The notes beneath the pieces are model-generated. The model ran no database searches and had not been told where the DNA came from. It was given only the letters and a program-made list of their open reading frames with translations. This document shows positions 26,983 to 33,502 of a stretch of DNA of 64,000 nt, piece by piece (positions within the stretch are counted from its first letter, which is position 1; each line of letters starts with the position of its first letter). Source of the DNA: Gambelia wislizenii (lineage: Eukaryota; Chordata; Lepidosauria; Squamata; Crotaphytidae); NCBI GenBank assembly GCA_030847615.1, contig JAUMIR010000004.1:72757001-72821000 (forward strand), given 5' to 3'. A program made the translations under genes and the position numbers.

Positions 26983-29900
26983 TCTTTGCGAGTCCACCAA
27001 CGTAGTCAGAGTACCAGGGGCCCCGTGATTTCCAAGGAGGCGTCTTCCCTCCTCATTGTTTGGTCCTGGTGTGGCAAGAGAACCAACTGCAGGTGTCTGG
27101 AGTGAAACGTGGCCCAGGGGACCACTTGGATTGCTGAGATCATTAGGCCGAACAGCCGCGCTAGTGCTGCCAGCGAGGCTCTTCATTTTTCGCTTACTAC
27201 TCTTGCTTCTGTCTGAATAGTTACTTGGCGCTCTCTCGATAGTGCGACTGAGTAACTTACCGTGTCGAGGTGAATGCCTAGGTGTGTCAGTTGTTGAGAT
27301 GGAGTGAGAGAATTCTTCTTGAAGTTTATCAGGAAGCCGTGGCTTTGTAGGCATCTGATTGTTTCCTGTATGTCTCTTTGTGCCTTGTTCCTTGACAACG
27401 CTCTCATGAGGATGTCATCCAGATAAGGGTAGAGGTGTATGCCTTTGGTACGTAGATGTGCAATGAGTACCACCAGCACCTCGGTGAACACCCTCGGGGC
27501 GGTGGAGAGACCGAAGGGTAGCGCTTTGAACTGGTAGTGTTCCTCGCCGTACGTGAATCTGAGGAACTGGCAGCTGTCCTCGTACATTCCGATATGCATG
27601 TAGGCTTCTGATAGATCTAGAGAGGCAAGAAAGTCTCCCTCCCGGATCGCCTCCCTTATTGAGGATAGAGTTTCCATCCGGAAACGCTTGTATGTAACGA
27701 ATGAGTTTGTGAATTTTAGGTCTAAGACTGATGAAAGGCTCCCGTCCTTTTTGGGTACTGTGAAGAAGTAGGAGTACACCCCTGAGAAACGTTGCGTGTT
27801 TGGGACTGACTCTATGGCGTCGATCTCCAGTAGGTGGTTTATGGCTATCCTGAGGTTCCTTGCTTTCTGTGGGTTGTTGGGTACGGGAGCTGGTAGGAAC
27901 CGGTTCCTTGGCCTTGTGTTGAACTCCACCTTGTAGCCGTTGGCTATGGTATCAAGGACCCACCTGTCCATGGTGGATTCCAACCAGGAGCTTAGGAACT
28001 GCGATTGCCTTCCTCCCACTGGGACCGTTTCCGAGTCAGGATTGCTGGCAAGGGGGATTCCGTTGGGACTGCGTTCCCCCTTTTCGGCTGGTGGACGGGT
28101 TGGAGAACGGCGCGTGTCAAATGACATAGTTTGTTCTCGCCCAGGCCGGTCGGGGGGGGGGGGTGCAGAAGTCTGATCTCCTGCCATTGCTTCTGTATTG
28201 ACGAAAGGAACTGGAGTATTTTGTTGAATGCTTGAAAGGCTTTTTAGTTGCTTTCCGGTTCATTGATGGCATCGCTTGTTTCTTATCCTTAGTTTCCACT
28301 AGGATATCCTTGAGCGCGTCCTCCCCAAATACCTTGGAGCCCTAAAAGGGGCTGTTGACAGGGCGTTTTTCGATTGGCTATCGACGTCCCACTGTTTAAC
28401 CCACAGTGAGCATCTGGCTAGGTTGGCTGCTGCGGTCGCCCTGGCTGCATATGAGAGAGAATCCTGCGACACGTCCACCATGAACTGCAGTGCGTACTGG
28501 ATTCTGTTGAACGCCTTCTGGAGTGGTCTAGTTTCCAGATCTGGCCTGTCCATTACCTCTTGTAGCCACATGATCGCCGCTCTTGAGATCAATGCTGACA
28601 CCAGGGAGACCCTGATCCCCAGAGCTGACGCCTCATATGATTTTCTCAGGGCGGCGTCCATCCTTTTCTCGTCTAGGTCCTGCAGGGAGCCTTCTCCCTC
28701 TTTCGGCGCGAGGGAGTTCGAGACCATGGAGACCACCGGCCGGTCGACCACCAGGGTCCTCAATTTGTCCAGGATGTCTGCGGGGAAGTTGTAGAATTTC
28801 TGTGCTGCGGACATGCCTCTGCGTCCCAGCACTGGCTTTTCCCATTCCTCCACCACCAGCTTCCAGAATGCTTTGGGAAACGGAAAAAGTGGACGCTTGG
28901 GTTTGAATGAGGGCATCAGTGCCGCCACTTTTTGGCTCTTAGGCGCCTCTGAGTCTCCGGTGTCATCCTCCTGTGGAGACGGAAGGGGAATCTCCAAGGC
29001 TGCCATGGCCTTGTTCAGAAGGTATGCGAACTTTTCCACGTGGAATATCCTGTCCGTTATCTCGGGCTCAGACGTGTCTGAGTCAAACAGTTCTCCAGGT
29101 TCCCAGTCTGTGGTCCCTTCTACGTCAATGTTTTCCTCTAAATCCTCGTTCCCAAGGGTGTCATTTGAGCTTGAATCCTCCTAAGTAGACCTTCCCCATC
29201 CGAGGCCTCAGCGGACTCCTCCGATGAATGCCTTGACGGGGGGGGGGGGTTCTTTCTTTTCTCTCCCCTTCTTACCCGTGACGCCCCTGAGCCGCCTCTT
29301 GTCTCAGGTGGTCGTATTTGGGTCAGCTTTCCCAGAGCGCCTGGGCTTGTTGCCCTTTGACCCATTGTTTCTATTTGTATTGGAAGGACCTGAGGGTTCT
29401 TCCTGATCATCGTCTTGGTCCGAAAGGAGGGCCTCTTTCAGCATAGCCAGAGGCAATTTTATGCTCTGCTTTTTGGCCCTTGGGGTAGACCCTTTCCTGT
29501 CACGGTTAGGTTCCGTGGGTGGCCTTTTGTTCACCTACACTGCCTCTCCCCCCGTGCCCTCCTCCATTGACTCCCCTTCCGCTGAGGCCTCCTCGGAGGG
29601 GTCCCCCTCTACAATTTCAACCTGGCTCTCATCATCTTCCTCCTCACTGGAGGATATGGTCCCCGTGCCCCCCTCCAGGCGTTGCCTAACTGAGGCTGCC
29701 GCAGCCATTGCCTCTGCTAGGACTTCCTTAGGGAAAGACTCAAAAATATGATCTGGCGCAGTTCCTCCCCCGCAAGGGCCCCTCTTACTAGGTCTGACGT
29801 CCCCTGCCCGGTACTGCCCTCATCCCCTTCAGCAGCACCAGTCTGGTCTCGGGGGGGCTGGGAGGAAACCTCAGTCCCCGCGGCTCCTCTTTTGTGGTGT

Positions 29901-32249
29901 TGCTCGCCCTTTGCCACCTCCCTGGAGTGTGGCTTGGGCCTCTTCACTTTGGGCGGGCTCCCAGAGCGGCCACTAGTGACAGCCTTCTCCGCCTCTCTTG
30001 CTGCCTTCCGTTGGGGCACGGTCATTTGTTGCCGAAGAGGTTGAGACGGAGGAGGCGCCGGAGGAGCTTCCCAGGCTGCCATTTAGGGCGCTGGGGGCCT
30101 CCGTAGCTGCTGGCTGCTGCAGCTGTTCGTACACGACGCTGTCGTCTGCCGCAACTTGCCTCTTGCTTCCTACCATGGCTGAGGCAGGGGCATGCGAGGA
30201 AGAGAGGTCGGGTGAGGGGGGTGCGGGAGGGGCGGCAGTGGAATGCGGAGAAGGCAAGCGTATGGTCTTAGGCAGGCGTATGGTCTTAGGCAGGGCAGCG
30301 GAAAGCAGTGGGGGAGGGCGCAGTGAGGGATGGGGGGGCTGCGAAGAGGAGTGGGGGTGAGCGGAAAGGAGAGTGAAGCCCGCCACGTGGGGCACGAGCG
30401 AAGTGAGGAGCGGGAGAGAAGGACTAGACTGAAAGGATTTTTTTTTTAAAGAAGGATGATGAAGAAGGGTTAGGGAGGATTGGGGGGGTGGTTCCGGGAC
30501 GAAAAAGAAGAGAAAGATACAACCAGAAGGCAAGGGAGCTCCGGAGGAGTGAAAATCCTGTCCTTGCTGGAGAAGCAGGAAGAAGAACTGAAGACCATGT
30601 GGAAGAGAGAGGAGCACAAAGACTCTAATTTCCAGGTCAAAGGTCTCCTTCCTGCTTCGAGCTGGGCGGTCCTAGCTTCCCGATCATAGAGGATTGTTCC
30701 TGCCACCTCTCCCCTACAGAACAGAATAGGTACTATTAATGGACAGACACATGGACAACCATGGAATGTTAGCTAGCCACTGTTAAGCAGAATGCCAGGC
30801 TGGAGACAATACTTAATCTTAAAGTAACATCAGTTGCCAACTATATGCAACTGCTTAGAAAATCCAAAATTTATATGAAAAATCCTAAGTACTCTAAAAA
30901 CACAGGTCTTCTTAGAAATGCAAATATCACCCACCTGCCTATATAATCAATCATGGTTTCACACTACCAAAGGGCACGGCAAACCAGATACTTCTGTTGC
31001 AATCGTTTGAGCAAAACAATGGGTTTATTGGAATCTTAAAATATAAATGTATTATACAGTCGTCCCTTCACATTTGTGGGGGTTAGGCTCCATAGACCCC
31101 CGCAAATGTGAAAATTCCGCGAATAATGACTGCCTCCCCCGCCAAAGCGACCACGGGGTCTCCAGAGGCCCCATAGTAGCTTCCCCCCACCTCCCCCTGC
31201 CTTCCAAGGCCTTCACAGGGCCTCCGGAGACCCTCCCGGGGCCCCGTTGAGGCCTCCCCGGCCCTCCCCCTCCCTCCCAAGGCCTTCGGAGGGTCTCCGA
31301 AGGCCCCCCAGAGGCCTCCCCGGCCCTCACCCCCAAGGCCTTCGCGAGGCCTTCGGAGGCCCCGTGTCGCTGCTTTTGGGAGGGCGGGGGGGACTCCCAA
31401 AACCACGAATATGCAAAACCGTGAATGCTAAGTTCGCGAATGTGGAGGGGCAACTGTAATAAATTTCCTGGACCAGAGTTCACCATATCAAATTAAAAGT
31501 TTCTGAAACATATGCAGTTCAAATTCTACCATTTAAACCCTGAATCAAAATAACAGGTTTTTAATCATACAAGTGAGAAATTTACCAGTTTCAGGACATT
31601 TGTGTGTTATTAACAATACTGTGTTGATTTTATATACATTTAGGTTTTAATGTCATTGTTTTAAGTCTGTGTTTATTTTGTTTCCCTCCAACCATGGATC
31701 AGGTTAAGTATGCCCCTCTGGAAGTTATTAAACTACATTTCATCAGTCCTCAAAGCATGGCCAGTAGCGAGGAATGCTAGGAATTACAACCCGAAAACAT
31801 CTGGAGGGCCACACTTTGCCCACTCCTACTTGAACCTCACTGCTAACAATTCTCTTCCTGCACCATCACCCCTTTAACAACAACCACATCAAAGAATCCC
31901 ATTGTTTTCAATTATGCCCCCAAAATGAAGGTATCCTGAGATACCACCTGTTAACATAAGGTATCATGCATCTGAAGAAACAGACTCTAGTCCATGAAAA
32001 GTTATGCCACAATAAATCTTACCCTTTAAATGGACACAAGGCTTCAAGATACTTCCATGTGGTTGAGCCTATGGATGGTTGTTATAAAAAGGTAACATAC
32101 CATAATGCTGAACATTCTTCTATTAGAGTTTAGTGTTAGCTTATTCTCTGAAAAACAATCAGGGATTTTATTACCTCTATGATTGGTTCAGATGATGTTC
32201 TGCAAGCATCCTCAGATGATGGAAATTGTGCAGAGGTGAAAGATGTCAT
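1410..32249 (-). CDS. MDM4: MDM4 (MDMX) p53 regulator, complete coding region in ten exons
   Basis: MDM4 binds the p53 transactivation domain in the nucleus and heterodimerises with MDM2 through its RING to control p53 (family knowledge). The sequence shows ten minus-strand coding exons: 32249-32175, 23892-23818, 19178-19045, 18200-18151, 13096-13029, 12336-12249, 10949-10798, 9575-9429, 6946-6866, 1964-1410. Phases join without a break into 1425 nt (474 residues plus stop); the human protein has 490. Domains: p53-binding fold about residues 24-110, WW motif (LPWWFLGNL) about 188-196, RanBP2-type zinc finger Cys295/298/309/312, caspase-type DVPD at 348-351, a 14-3-3-type Ser357 (RRTVS), and a C2H2C4 RING about 421-461 ending in YIA. 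The start is the MTSF methionine in exon 2, as in other MDM4 proteins. Identity is certain from the zinc finger, RING and WW segment; the least certain boundary is the exon 8 acceptor. Confidence 0.95.
2960..3178 (+). mobile_element. Tigger/pogo-like MITE, 219 bp
   Basis: TA dinucleotides flank terminal inverted repeats of the form CAGTTGTCCC (left copy with C to T). The interior contains a stretch shared with at least eight other copies here (CTTATATAAGGGACACC, TTGCATATAATG). Termini and TA duplication resemble Tc1/mariner-pogo (Tigger/MER2-type) elements. No transposase. Lies in MDM4 intron 10. Confidence 0.85.
3612..4467 (+). mobile_element. CR1 LINE, 5'-truncated, RT C-terminal part and 3' end
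   Basis: An open frame at 3678-4376 (232 codons) reads as the C-terminal part of CR1 reverse transcriptase (MKFNTEKCKVLHLG, ERDLGVLVD, LVRPHLEYC, LERVQRRATKM). It is followed by the conserved CR1 3' UTR and a tail of ATTCTATG repeats. The uninterrupted frame suggests a fairly young copy. Inserted in MDM4 intron 10, antisense to the gene. Confidence 0.93.
4905..5240 (+). mobile_element. L2-like LINE 3' end
   Basis: The order 'agagattt...ctgaatttaaaa...cggcaggcctatccagatga...tggggagaggtgggtaagacataaa' is shared with copies at 8640, 26690 and 56360. It corresponds to the untranslated 3' end of reptile L2/CR1-clade LINEs. Heavily diverged, A-rich end. Confidence 0.65.
5300..5874. other. Intron 10 sequence with no recognised feature
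   Basis: AT-rich, with several A- and T-runs; nothing coding or repetitive could be assigned. Confidence 0.4.
5875..6624. mobile_element. TA-flanked DNA transposon, non-autonomous, 750 bp
   Basis: TIRs ACCTCAGTTAACAAAG (left) and the reverse complement of CTTTGCTAACTGAGG (right) face inward with TA at both sides. Internal sequence repeats the terminal motif near the left end. The termini recall Tigger1-type elements. The 76-codon frame inside has no transposase features. Confidence 0.7.
6866..6946 (-). CDS. MDM4: MDM4 exon 10: acidic segment
   Basis: This 81-nt exon is in phase 0-0 and encodes 27 residues (VSEVASSDDFEDSQFLSDDT...), the same length as the matching human exon. The SDDT acidic motif region interacts with CK1 in the human protein. 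The acceptor is TATTATAG and the donor GAG|GTATGT. The exon itself begins with GTAAGT, a perfect donor-like hexamer directly after the acceptor; see findings. Confidence 0.93.
7271..7390. repeat. 60-bp perfect tandem duplication
   Basis: The unit beginning CCTTCCTTTCCTATACAAGT is repeated directly at 7271-7330 and 7331-7390; the copies differ only at the final base. It lies in MDM4 intron 9. Confidence 0.97.
7448..7666 (-). mobile_element. Tigger/pogo-like MITE, 219 bp
   Basis: Opposite orientation to the copy at 2960, with TA-CAGTTGTCCC and GGGACAACTG-TA ends both intact. Confidence 0.9.
7745..8345 (+). mobile_element. L2-like LINE, RT C-terminal remnant and 3' UTR
   Basis: The frame at about 7760-7870 reads FYWLPAHFQAQFKVPVL then YKAVYGSGPGYL, the signature following the RT domain of L2-clade LINEs (LPV-x-RI-x-FK...G-x-PGYL). 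The rest is frameshifted. A GT-rich simple stretch lies at about 8137-8210. The 3' end is the 'gtaaactgctttggttcc' block. Confidence 0.75.
8640..8945 (+). mobile_element. L2-like LINE 3' end
   Basis: Same order of blocks as at 4905 ('ctgaatttaaagacctatctcttccaccaggcc', then 'ccttggggagaggctggtaag'). Tandem to the preceding L2 remnant within intron 9. Confidence 0.65.
8946..9428. other. MDM4 intron 9, no recognised repeat
   Basis: Between the L2-like piece and exon 9. Nothing coding beyond chance frames. Confidence 0.4.
9429..9575 (-). CDS. MDM4: MDM4 exon 9: acidic region
   Basis: This 147-nt exon (phase 0-0) encodes 49 residues starting DVATAVVSDTTDDLWFLNE, nearly identical to other MDM4 proteins in the first 20 positions and divergent afterwards. 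The acceptor is ACTCTAG and the donor ATG|GTAAGG. Confidence 0.95.
9849..10185. mobile_element. MITE with internal palindromes
   Basis: Begins TA-CAGGTTGCACCC and shares the interior block around 'ctaggtcctccag' with elements at 34567 and 61666. The right end near 10180 is degraded. It contains two consecutive perfect palindromes (10018-10041 and 10041-10071) and three tandem copies of CATGATTCTAC. MDM4 intron 8. Confidence 0.6.
10186..10797. other. MDM4 intron 8, no recognised repeat
   Basis: Unique-looking sequence leading to exon 8's donor; no feature recognised. Confidence 0.4.
10798..10949 (-). CDS. MDM4: MDM4 exon 8: WW autoinhibitory segment
   Basis: This 152-nt exon encodes residues 164-214, including EEWDVPGLPWWFLGNL. 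The paired tryptophans in human MDM4 fold back on the p53-binding domain. The donor CAG|GTGAGT is strong. The acceptor (AATAAAG) has a poor pyrimidine tract, but it is the only AG that keeps phase with exon 7 and gives the expected alignment (ALLDNLSKE). An alternative acceptor a few bases away cannot be excluded. Confidence 0.9.
11174..11402 (-). mobile_element. Tigger/pogo-like MITE, 229 bp
   Basis: TA-CAGTGAGCCCTTGGTATC start and ACTG-TA end, with the shared block 'gtcccttatataaaatggc'. More diverged than the 7448 copy. MDM4 intron 7. Confidence 0.85.
11403..12248. other. MDM4 intron 7, no recognised repeat
   Basis: AT-rich unique-looking sequence upstream of the exon 8 acceptor region. 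Confidence 0.4.
12249..12336 (-). CDS. MDM4: MDM4 exon 7
   Basis: This 88-nt exon encodes a Ser/Thr-rich linker (SNTERSFSTGYKEETS...) that follows the p53-binding domain and is fast-evolving in the family. The acceptor is TTTAAGCAG and the donor ACAG|GTGAGT. Phase runs 0 to 1, matching the next exon. Sequence similarity is low, so the call rests on position, splice sites, phase and the SEYACKEDT end. Confidence 0.82.
12337..13028. other. MDM4 intron 6, no recognised repeat
   Basis: The 174-codon minus frame over 12747-13271 overlaps exon 6 but extends through intron splice sites, so outside the exon it is a chance frame. Confidence 0.5.
13029..13096 (-). CDS. MDM4: MDM4 exon 6
   Basis: The 68-nt exon encodes DAAQTLALAKDQSVDNPSQ and following residues, very close to other MDM4 proteins. 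Acceptor CTGTCTAG, donor AAG|GTAAAC. Its length is not a multiple of three, so skipping it would shift the frame, as in the human short isoform. Confidence 0.95.
13097..14593. other. MDM4 intron 5, proximal part
   Basis: An A-rich stretch lies at 13180-13207. Otherwise no repeat or gene recognised. Confidence 0.4.
14594..14875 (-). mobile_element. Tigger/pogo-like MITE with extra internal segment
   Basis: TA-CAGAGGGCCCTCAGTATTTACTGGGG left end and GCCAACTG-TA right end. About 120 bp (14642-14762) between the left block and 'atggcatccctcatataaaatgg' is absent from the other copies. Confidence 0.8.
14947..15058 (+). mobile_element. Truncated Tigger/pogo-like MITE (right half)
   Basis: 'ttactatgccatgctatataatggg' through CACTG-TA matches the right half of the 2960 family. 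The left half is missing. It includes a run of about ten G. Confidence 0.8.
15340..16092. mobile_element. Non-autonomous DNA element with GTCTA-type termini and GC-rich core
   Basis: Starts 'tgccccgtctatacgggg' and ends 'ttcactgtttagacaacccc', imperfect inverted ends shared with 55630-56246 and 56738-57335. The core (15410-15790) is GC-rich with repeated 'tggggactgg..aagggggagaggatag' phrases. The 194-codon frame across it is compositional. Superfamily not assigned. Confidence 0.6.
16093..17386. other. MDM4 intron 5, no recognised feature
   Basis: No repeat, RNA gene or coding segment recognised. Confidence 0.4.
17387..17420. repeat. (TA)n microsatellite
   Basis: About 17 uninterrupted AT dinucleotides. 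Confidence 0.97.
17421..18150. other. MDM4 intron 5, exon-proximal part
   Basis: No feature recognised before the exon 5 donor. Confidence 0.4.
18151..18200 (-). CDS. MDM4: MDM4 exon 5: end of p53-binding fold
   Basis: The 50-nt exon encodes SPVFDMLKRNVTPASFT, the last helix of the p53-binding cleft. The acceptor is TTCTGCAG and the donor ACAG|GTAGGT. Compared with human MDM4, the cleft pair Leu98-Tyr99 is Val-Phe here. Confidence 0.94.
18736..18872. mobile_element. hAT-like foldback MITE
   Basis: 'caggggtggacaactgtgg' at the left and a diverged inverted counterpart ('catcacagttatccattc') at the right enclose a near-palindromic centre ('ttggctatgcaggatgggaatgatgg'). Partial relatives lie at 31755, 35200 and 61965. 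MDM4 intron 4. Confidence 0.6.
19045..19178 (-). CDS. MDM4: MDM4 exon 4: core of p53-binding domain
   Basis: The 134-nt exon encodes IIHYVGEYIVLKQLYDKQQ and the strand HMVYCEGDQLGDLL, the SWIB/MDM2-type fold. Acceptor TTACTTAG, donor CCAAG|GTAGGA. Its length equals that of the mammalian exon. Confidence 0.95.
19179..19862. other. MDM4 intron 3, no recognised feature
   Basis: Unique-looking sequence upstream of exon 4. Confidence 0.4.
19863..20257 (-). mobile_element. Pogo-like MITE, 395 bp, 'CACATTTGCGGG' subfamily
   Basis: TA plus GTCAGACCTCACATTTGCGG at the left and GGGCCAACTG-TA at the right. The termini match the elements at 31055 and 40652, but the interior is different and not GC-rich. 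Confidence 0.7.
20258..21539. other. MDM4 intron 3, no recognised feature
   Basis: No repeat family or coding segment recognised. Confidence 0.4.
21540..21776 (+). mobile_element. tRNA-derived SINE with BovB-like tail (Sauria/ACA type)
   Basis: A tRNA-like head (GATGTAGTGGTTTGAATC; B-box-like GGTTCAAATTC at about 21587) leads into the body 'gaaacccactgggtgacctt' and a tail 'cataagtcagaaacaacttgaaggcacacaacaacaac'. The tail resembles the 3' end of BovB LINEs, which mobilise Sauria-type SINEs. Confidence 0.88.
21777..22763. other. MDM4 intron 3, no recognised feature
   Basis: Unique-looking, AT-rich. Confidence 0.4.
22764..22922 (-). mobile_element. CR1 LINE 3' fragment
   Basis: 'aatcatagaatcatagaattgcagagttggaagag' is the CR1 3' end read in reverse; about 160 bp survive before the sequence switches abruptly to a MITE. 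Confidence 0.92.
22923..23046. mobile_element. Right half of a pogo-like MITE fused to CR1
   Basis: 'aagggaggcgagatct' and 'catctgcggataactgaatctgcgg' through GGTGCTACTG-TA match the right half of the element at 54797-55136. The left TIR is missing. Confidence 0.8.
23047..23817. other. MDM4 intron 3, exon-proximal
   Basis: Contains G-runs at 23731 and 23758. No repeat or gene assigned. Confidence 0.4.
23818..23892 (-). CDS. MDM4: MDM4 exon 3: start of p53-binding domain
   Basis: The 75-nt exon (phase 0-0) encodes VRPKLPLLKILQAAGAQGE and the TFTVKE stretch, nearly identical to other MDM4 proteins. Acceptor ATCTTAG, donor GAG|GTGAGT. It lies about 540 bp from the DIRS element in intron 2. Confidence 0.95.
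24469..24605. repeat. DIRS left inverted terminal repeat
   Basis: Reverse complement of 30590-30720, with small differences. It contains 'gctaggaccgcccagctcg' and the 'tttgacctggaa' block. About 35 bp outside it (24434-24468) look like a terminal extension, as in DIRS-1. Confidence 0.9.
24680..24770. repeat. DIRS internal complementary region
   Basis: Reads as the reverse complement of the left end (including 'ggtaagtacccaatgtaac', inverse of 24439-24457) joined to the reverse complement of the right end ('ctgtaggggagaggtggc'). A 13-bp stretch of the left end is missing. Confidence 0.85.
24820..25530 (-). pseudogene. DIRS tyrosine recombinase, one in-frame stop
   Basis: Two frames in the same phase (25530-25261 and 25260-24820) are separated by a TAA at 25261-25263. 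The first has the first catalytic Arg (ITSARRVSKL). The second has the H-x-x-R box (AHSTRSAATS), the AATWSN segment and the catalytic Tyr (FTRHYKVD). In DIRS elements this enzyme integrates a circular DNA intermediate instead of using an integrase. Apart from the single stop, the domain looks whole. Confidence 0.9.
25961..26660 (-). pseudogene. DIRS RNase H domain
   Basis: Encodes NWLELSKTRLALNHF, LLLTDNPTTRSYI, and the TQADFLSR end, the DIRS RNase H pattern. The first catalytic motif (VTSDASLK) lies upstream and is separated from GWGAHC by a one-base frameshift at about 26625. It is cut from the RT by an L2-like insertion. Confidence 0.87.
26690..26985 (+). mobile_element. L2-like LINE 3' end inserted in the DIRS element
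   Basis: 'acggatcttttccggcaggcc' to 'gtaagccgccccgattgcg' and 'gggcgggatataaataaaa' with a (TTA)n tail. It lies on the opposite strand between RT and RNase H, so it is younger than the DIRS insertion. The best preserved copy of this family here. Confidence 0.85.
27183..28187 (-). CDS. DIRS reverse transcriptase ORF (334 codons, transposon)
   Basis: An uninterrupted frame carrying DIRS/Ngaro-type RT motifs: FFTVPKKDGSLSSVLDLKF, FLASLDLSEAYMHI, FRFTYGEEHYQFKALPFGL, YPYLDDIL (catalytic YLDD in place of the usual YxDD context), and LGIHLDTV. The N-terminal 100 residues, rich in Pro/Arg/Ser, probably belong to the gag-RT linker. It copies element RNA in the DIRS cycle. The frame ends at a stop at 27183 before the connection to RNase H. 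Nothing suggests host use; it lies wholly inside MDM4 intron 2. Confidence 0.9.
   Translation of the reverse strand: MAGDQTSAPPPPDRPGREQTMSFDTRRSPTRPPAEKGERSPNGIPLASNPDSETVPVGGRQSQFLSSWLESTMDRWVLDTIANGYKVEFNTRPRNRFLPAPVPNNPQKARNLRIAINHLLEIDAIESVPNTQRFSGVYSYFFTVPKKDGSLSSVLDLKFTNSFVTYKRFRMETLSSIREAIREGDFLASLDLSEAYMHIGMYEDSCQFLRFTYGEEHYQFKALPFGLSTAPRVFTEVLVVLIAHLRTKGIHLYPYLDDILMRALSRNKAQRDIQETIRCLQSHGFLINFKKNSLTPSQQLTHLGIHLDTVSYSVALSRERQVTIQTEARVVSEK
28299..30170 (-). pseudogene. DIRS gag-like region, frameshifted
   Basis: The best frame (29039-28299, 246 codons) has the conserved gag-like centre (PFPKAFWKLVVEEWEKP, FNRIQYALQFMVDVSQDSLSYAARA). More N-terminal pieces (30170-29138) are rich in Pro/Ser/Lys and change frame at least twice. 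A likely start is the ATG at about 30174 (MVGSKRQVAADD). Confidence 0.8.
30590..30720. repeat. DIRS right inverted terminal repeat
   Basis: 'gagcacaaagactctaattt' through 'cctctcccctacaga', the inverse of the left ITR. Confidence 0.9.
30721..31054. other. MDM4 intron 2 between DIRS and MITE
   Basis: No feature recognised. Confidence 0.4.
31055..31458 (-). mobile_element. Pogo-like MITE with GC-rich tandem interior
   Basis: TA-CAGTCGTCCCTTCACATTTG at the left and GGGGCAACTG-TA at the right. The interior (about 31135-31385) is about 75% GC by eye with repeated 'aaggccttcggagg' and 'gaggcctccccggccct' phrases. Frames across it are compositional. Confidence 0.85.
31459..32174. other. MDM4 intron 2, exon-2-proximal
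   Basis: Contains half of a hAT-like MITE at about 31755-31830 ('aaacatctggagggccacac...cccactcct'). Otherwise nothing recognised. Confidence 0.5.
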
Positions 32250-32279
32250 TTTGGCAGTGGAATACCTATCAGTGTAAAC
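32175..32279 (-). CDS. MDM4: MDM4 exon 2 with start codon
   Basis: The exon runs from an acceptor (TTTCTATTTTAG) at 32280 to a GAG|GTAATA donor. The first 30 nt (32279-32250) are 5' UTR. Translation starts at the ATG at 32249-32247 in the context CAAAATGA and gives MTSFTSAQF...IIE (25 residues), matching the MDM4 N-terminus. No upstream in-exon ATG competes with it. Confidence 0.93.
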
Positions 32280-33147
32280 CTAAAATAGAAACAAAGCTTA
32301 GGAATTAGTCAGGAAGAAGAAGAAAAAAAACATGTCTAGACTAACTGACAGTTTTTCAGAGGCTTCACAAAAGATATTTGGTTCAAAATCAGATAGTGGA
32401 ATCCTAATCATCTATCTTGAACTGCATCTTACATGTCTAAGATACCACACAAAGCCCATCATCATCTTCCTAGTTGTAAAATACTAAATCTACTAACCAA
32501 ATGGATGATAAACTTTCCAGGCATTATTTATGGAAAAGACTACAACTTGTTTATTAAGTTTCTCAGTAAGCTTCCTCTCCTCATCTTTTAAAGAGCTATA
32601 TCAATATACCTCCTTTAGAGTACAGTCCAGGAAATCTACTGTTCTAGCTGTAGGATAATCAAGTCCCTTGGGACTTGTTGAGACAAGAACTCAAAACAGT
32701 TTGCTAAGAGGAATCACTGGTGCATTCGTAGCTGAGTCATTCAATACATACTGGAAATACTTGCTGGTAATAGTGAGTCAGCAGACAAAGGAGTGGTAAG
32801 CTTCTTAGCAAAATAATGAAAGTTAATGACACTGAAACACAAATTTGCTAGTGCCACACATTTATGAAAAATACAGCATGCTGAATGCCAACCATATAGC
32901 TATATCAATAAGGCCTGCTTTTACCTCCACTCATTCCAAGCAATAAAAGAATGAGGTGAAAATACTGGAACTTTCAGTTTCCATTTTAAGTTAAGATAAC
33001 TGAATCAACCAGTTCAGTGACAACATGCACGATAAGTACTAAAGCCAGTTTAAATTGTTGCAAGTTATTTATATATGAAACATAAAAGCCAGATACAGAA
33101 TCAACCATGAAACTATCAAAATCAATTATGCAACAAGAAACAAAACG
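32280..33147. other. MDM4 intron 1 (5' of exon 2), no recognised feature
   Basis: Starts with the pyrimidine tract for the exon 2 acceptor. No coding sequence seen. Confidence 0.4.
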
Positions 33148-33502
33148 TATGCAATTCAAATATGCAGGGATTACGGGCAGGGCACCCCCGCGAATTTGAA
33201 AAAAATGCAAATAGGTGGCCTGGAAAGCCTCCCCGCTGCTCGCCCGATTCCCCCCTGCCCCTTCCAAAGTGGTGGGGAGGCTAGGCAAGCCTCCCTGCTG
33301 ACTGCCCGTCCCTTCTAAAGCGTCGACTTTTCCTCCAACAGAGAAGGAAAGCCAACCAAGCTTGCAGCACTTGCTGCAGGTTTGGTCAGCTTTCCTTCCT
33401 TGTGGGGGGAAAAGCCAAAAACTGCTCAGCCCCTCCCCCGCGGCCTTCCAAATTCACAAAGCCACGAATTCACAAAGCCGCAAATTGGAAGGGCTGACTG
33501 TA
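33148..33502 (-). mobile_element. Pogo-like MITE with GC-rich interior, 355 bp
   Basis: Degraded left end ('tatgcaattcaaatatgcaggg') and clear right end ('gggctgactg' then TA). The interior holds direct repeats of 'aagcctccctgctg' type and paired 'tttccttc' blocks. Confidence 0.7.

Larger units (their letters stand above)
24434..30720 (-). mobile_element. DIRS-type tyrosine-recombinase retrotransposon, nearly full length
   Basis: A block of about 6.3 kb in MDM4 intron 2, same strand as the gene. In minus-strand order it contains a gag region (about 30170-28299), RT (28187-27183), RNase H (about 26660-25961) and a tyrosine recombinase (about 25530-24820). The ends at about 24469-24605 and 30590-30720 are inverted repeats of each other (about 130 bp, 'ggtggcaggaacaatcctct' near each edge). 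An internal region (24680-24770) equals the reverse complement of the joined ends, the structural mark of DIRS elements. Several frameshifts and at least one stop make this copy inactive. Confidence 0.92.

Noticed and set aside
29973..30617. 214-codon minus frame rich in Leu/Ser/Pro
   Set aside because: Runs through the DIRS 5' leader; only its end overlaps the gag start.
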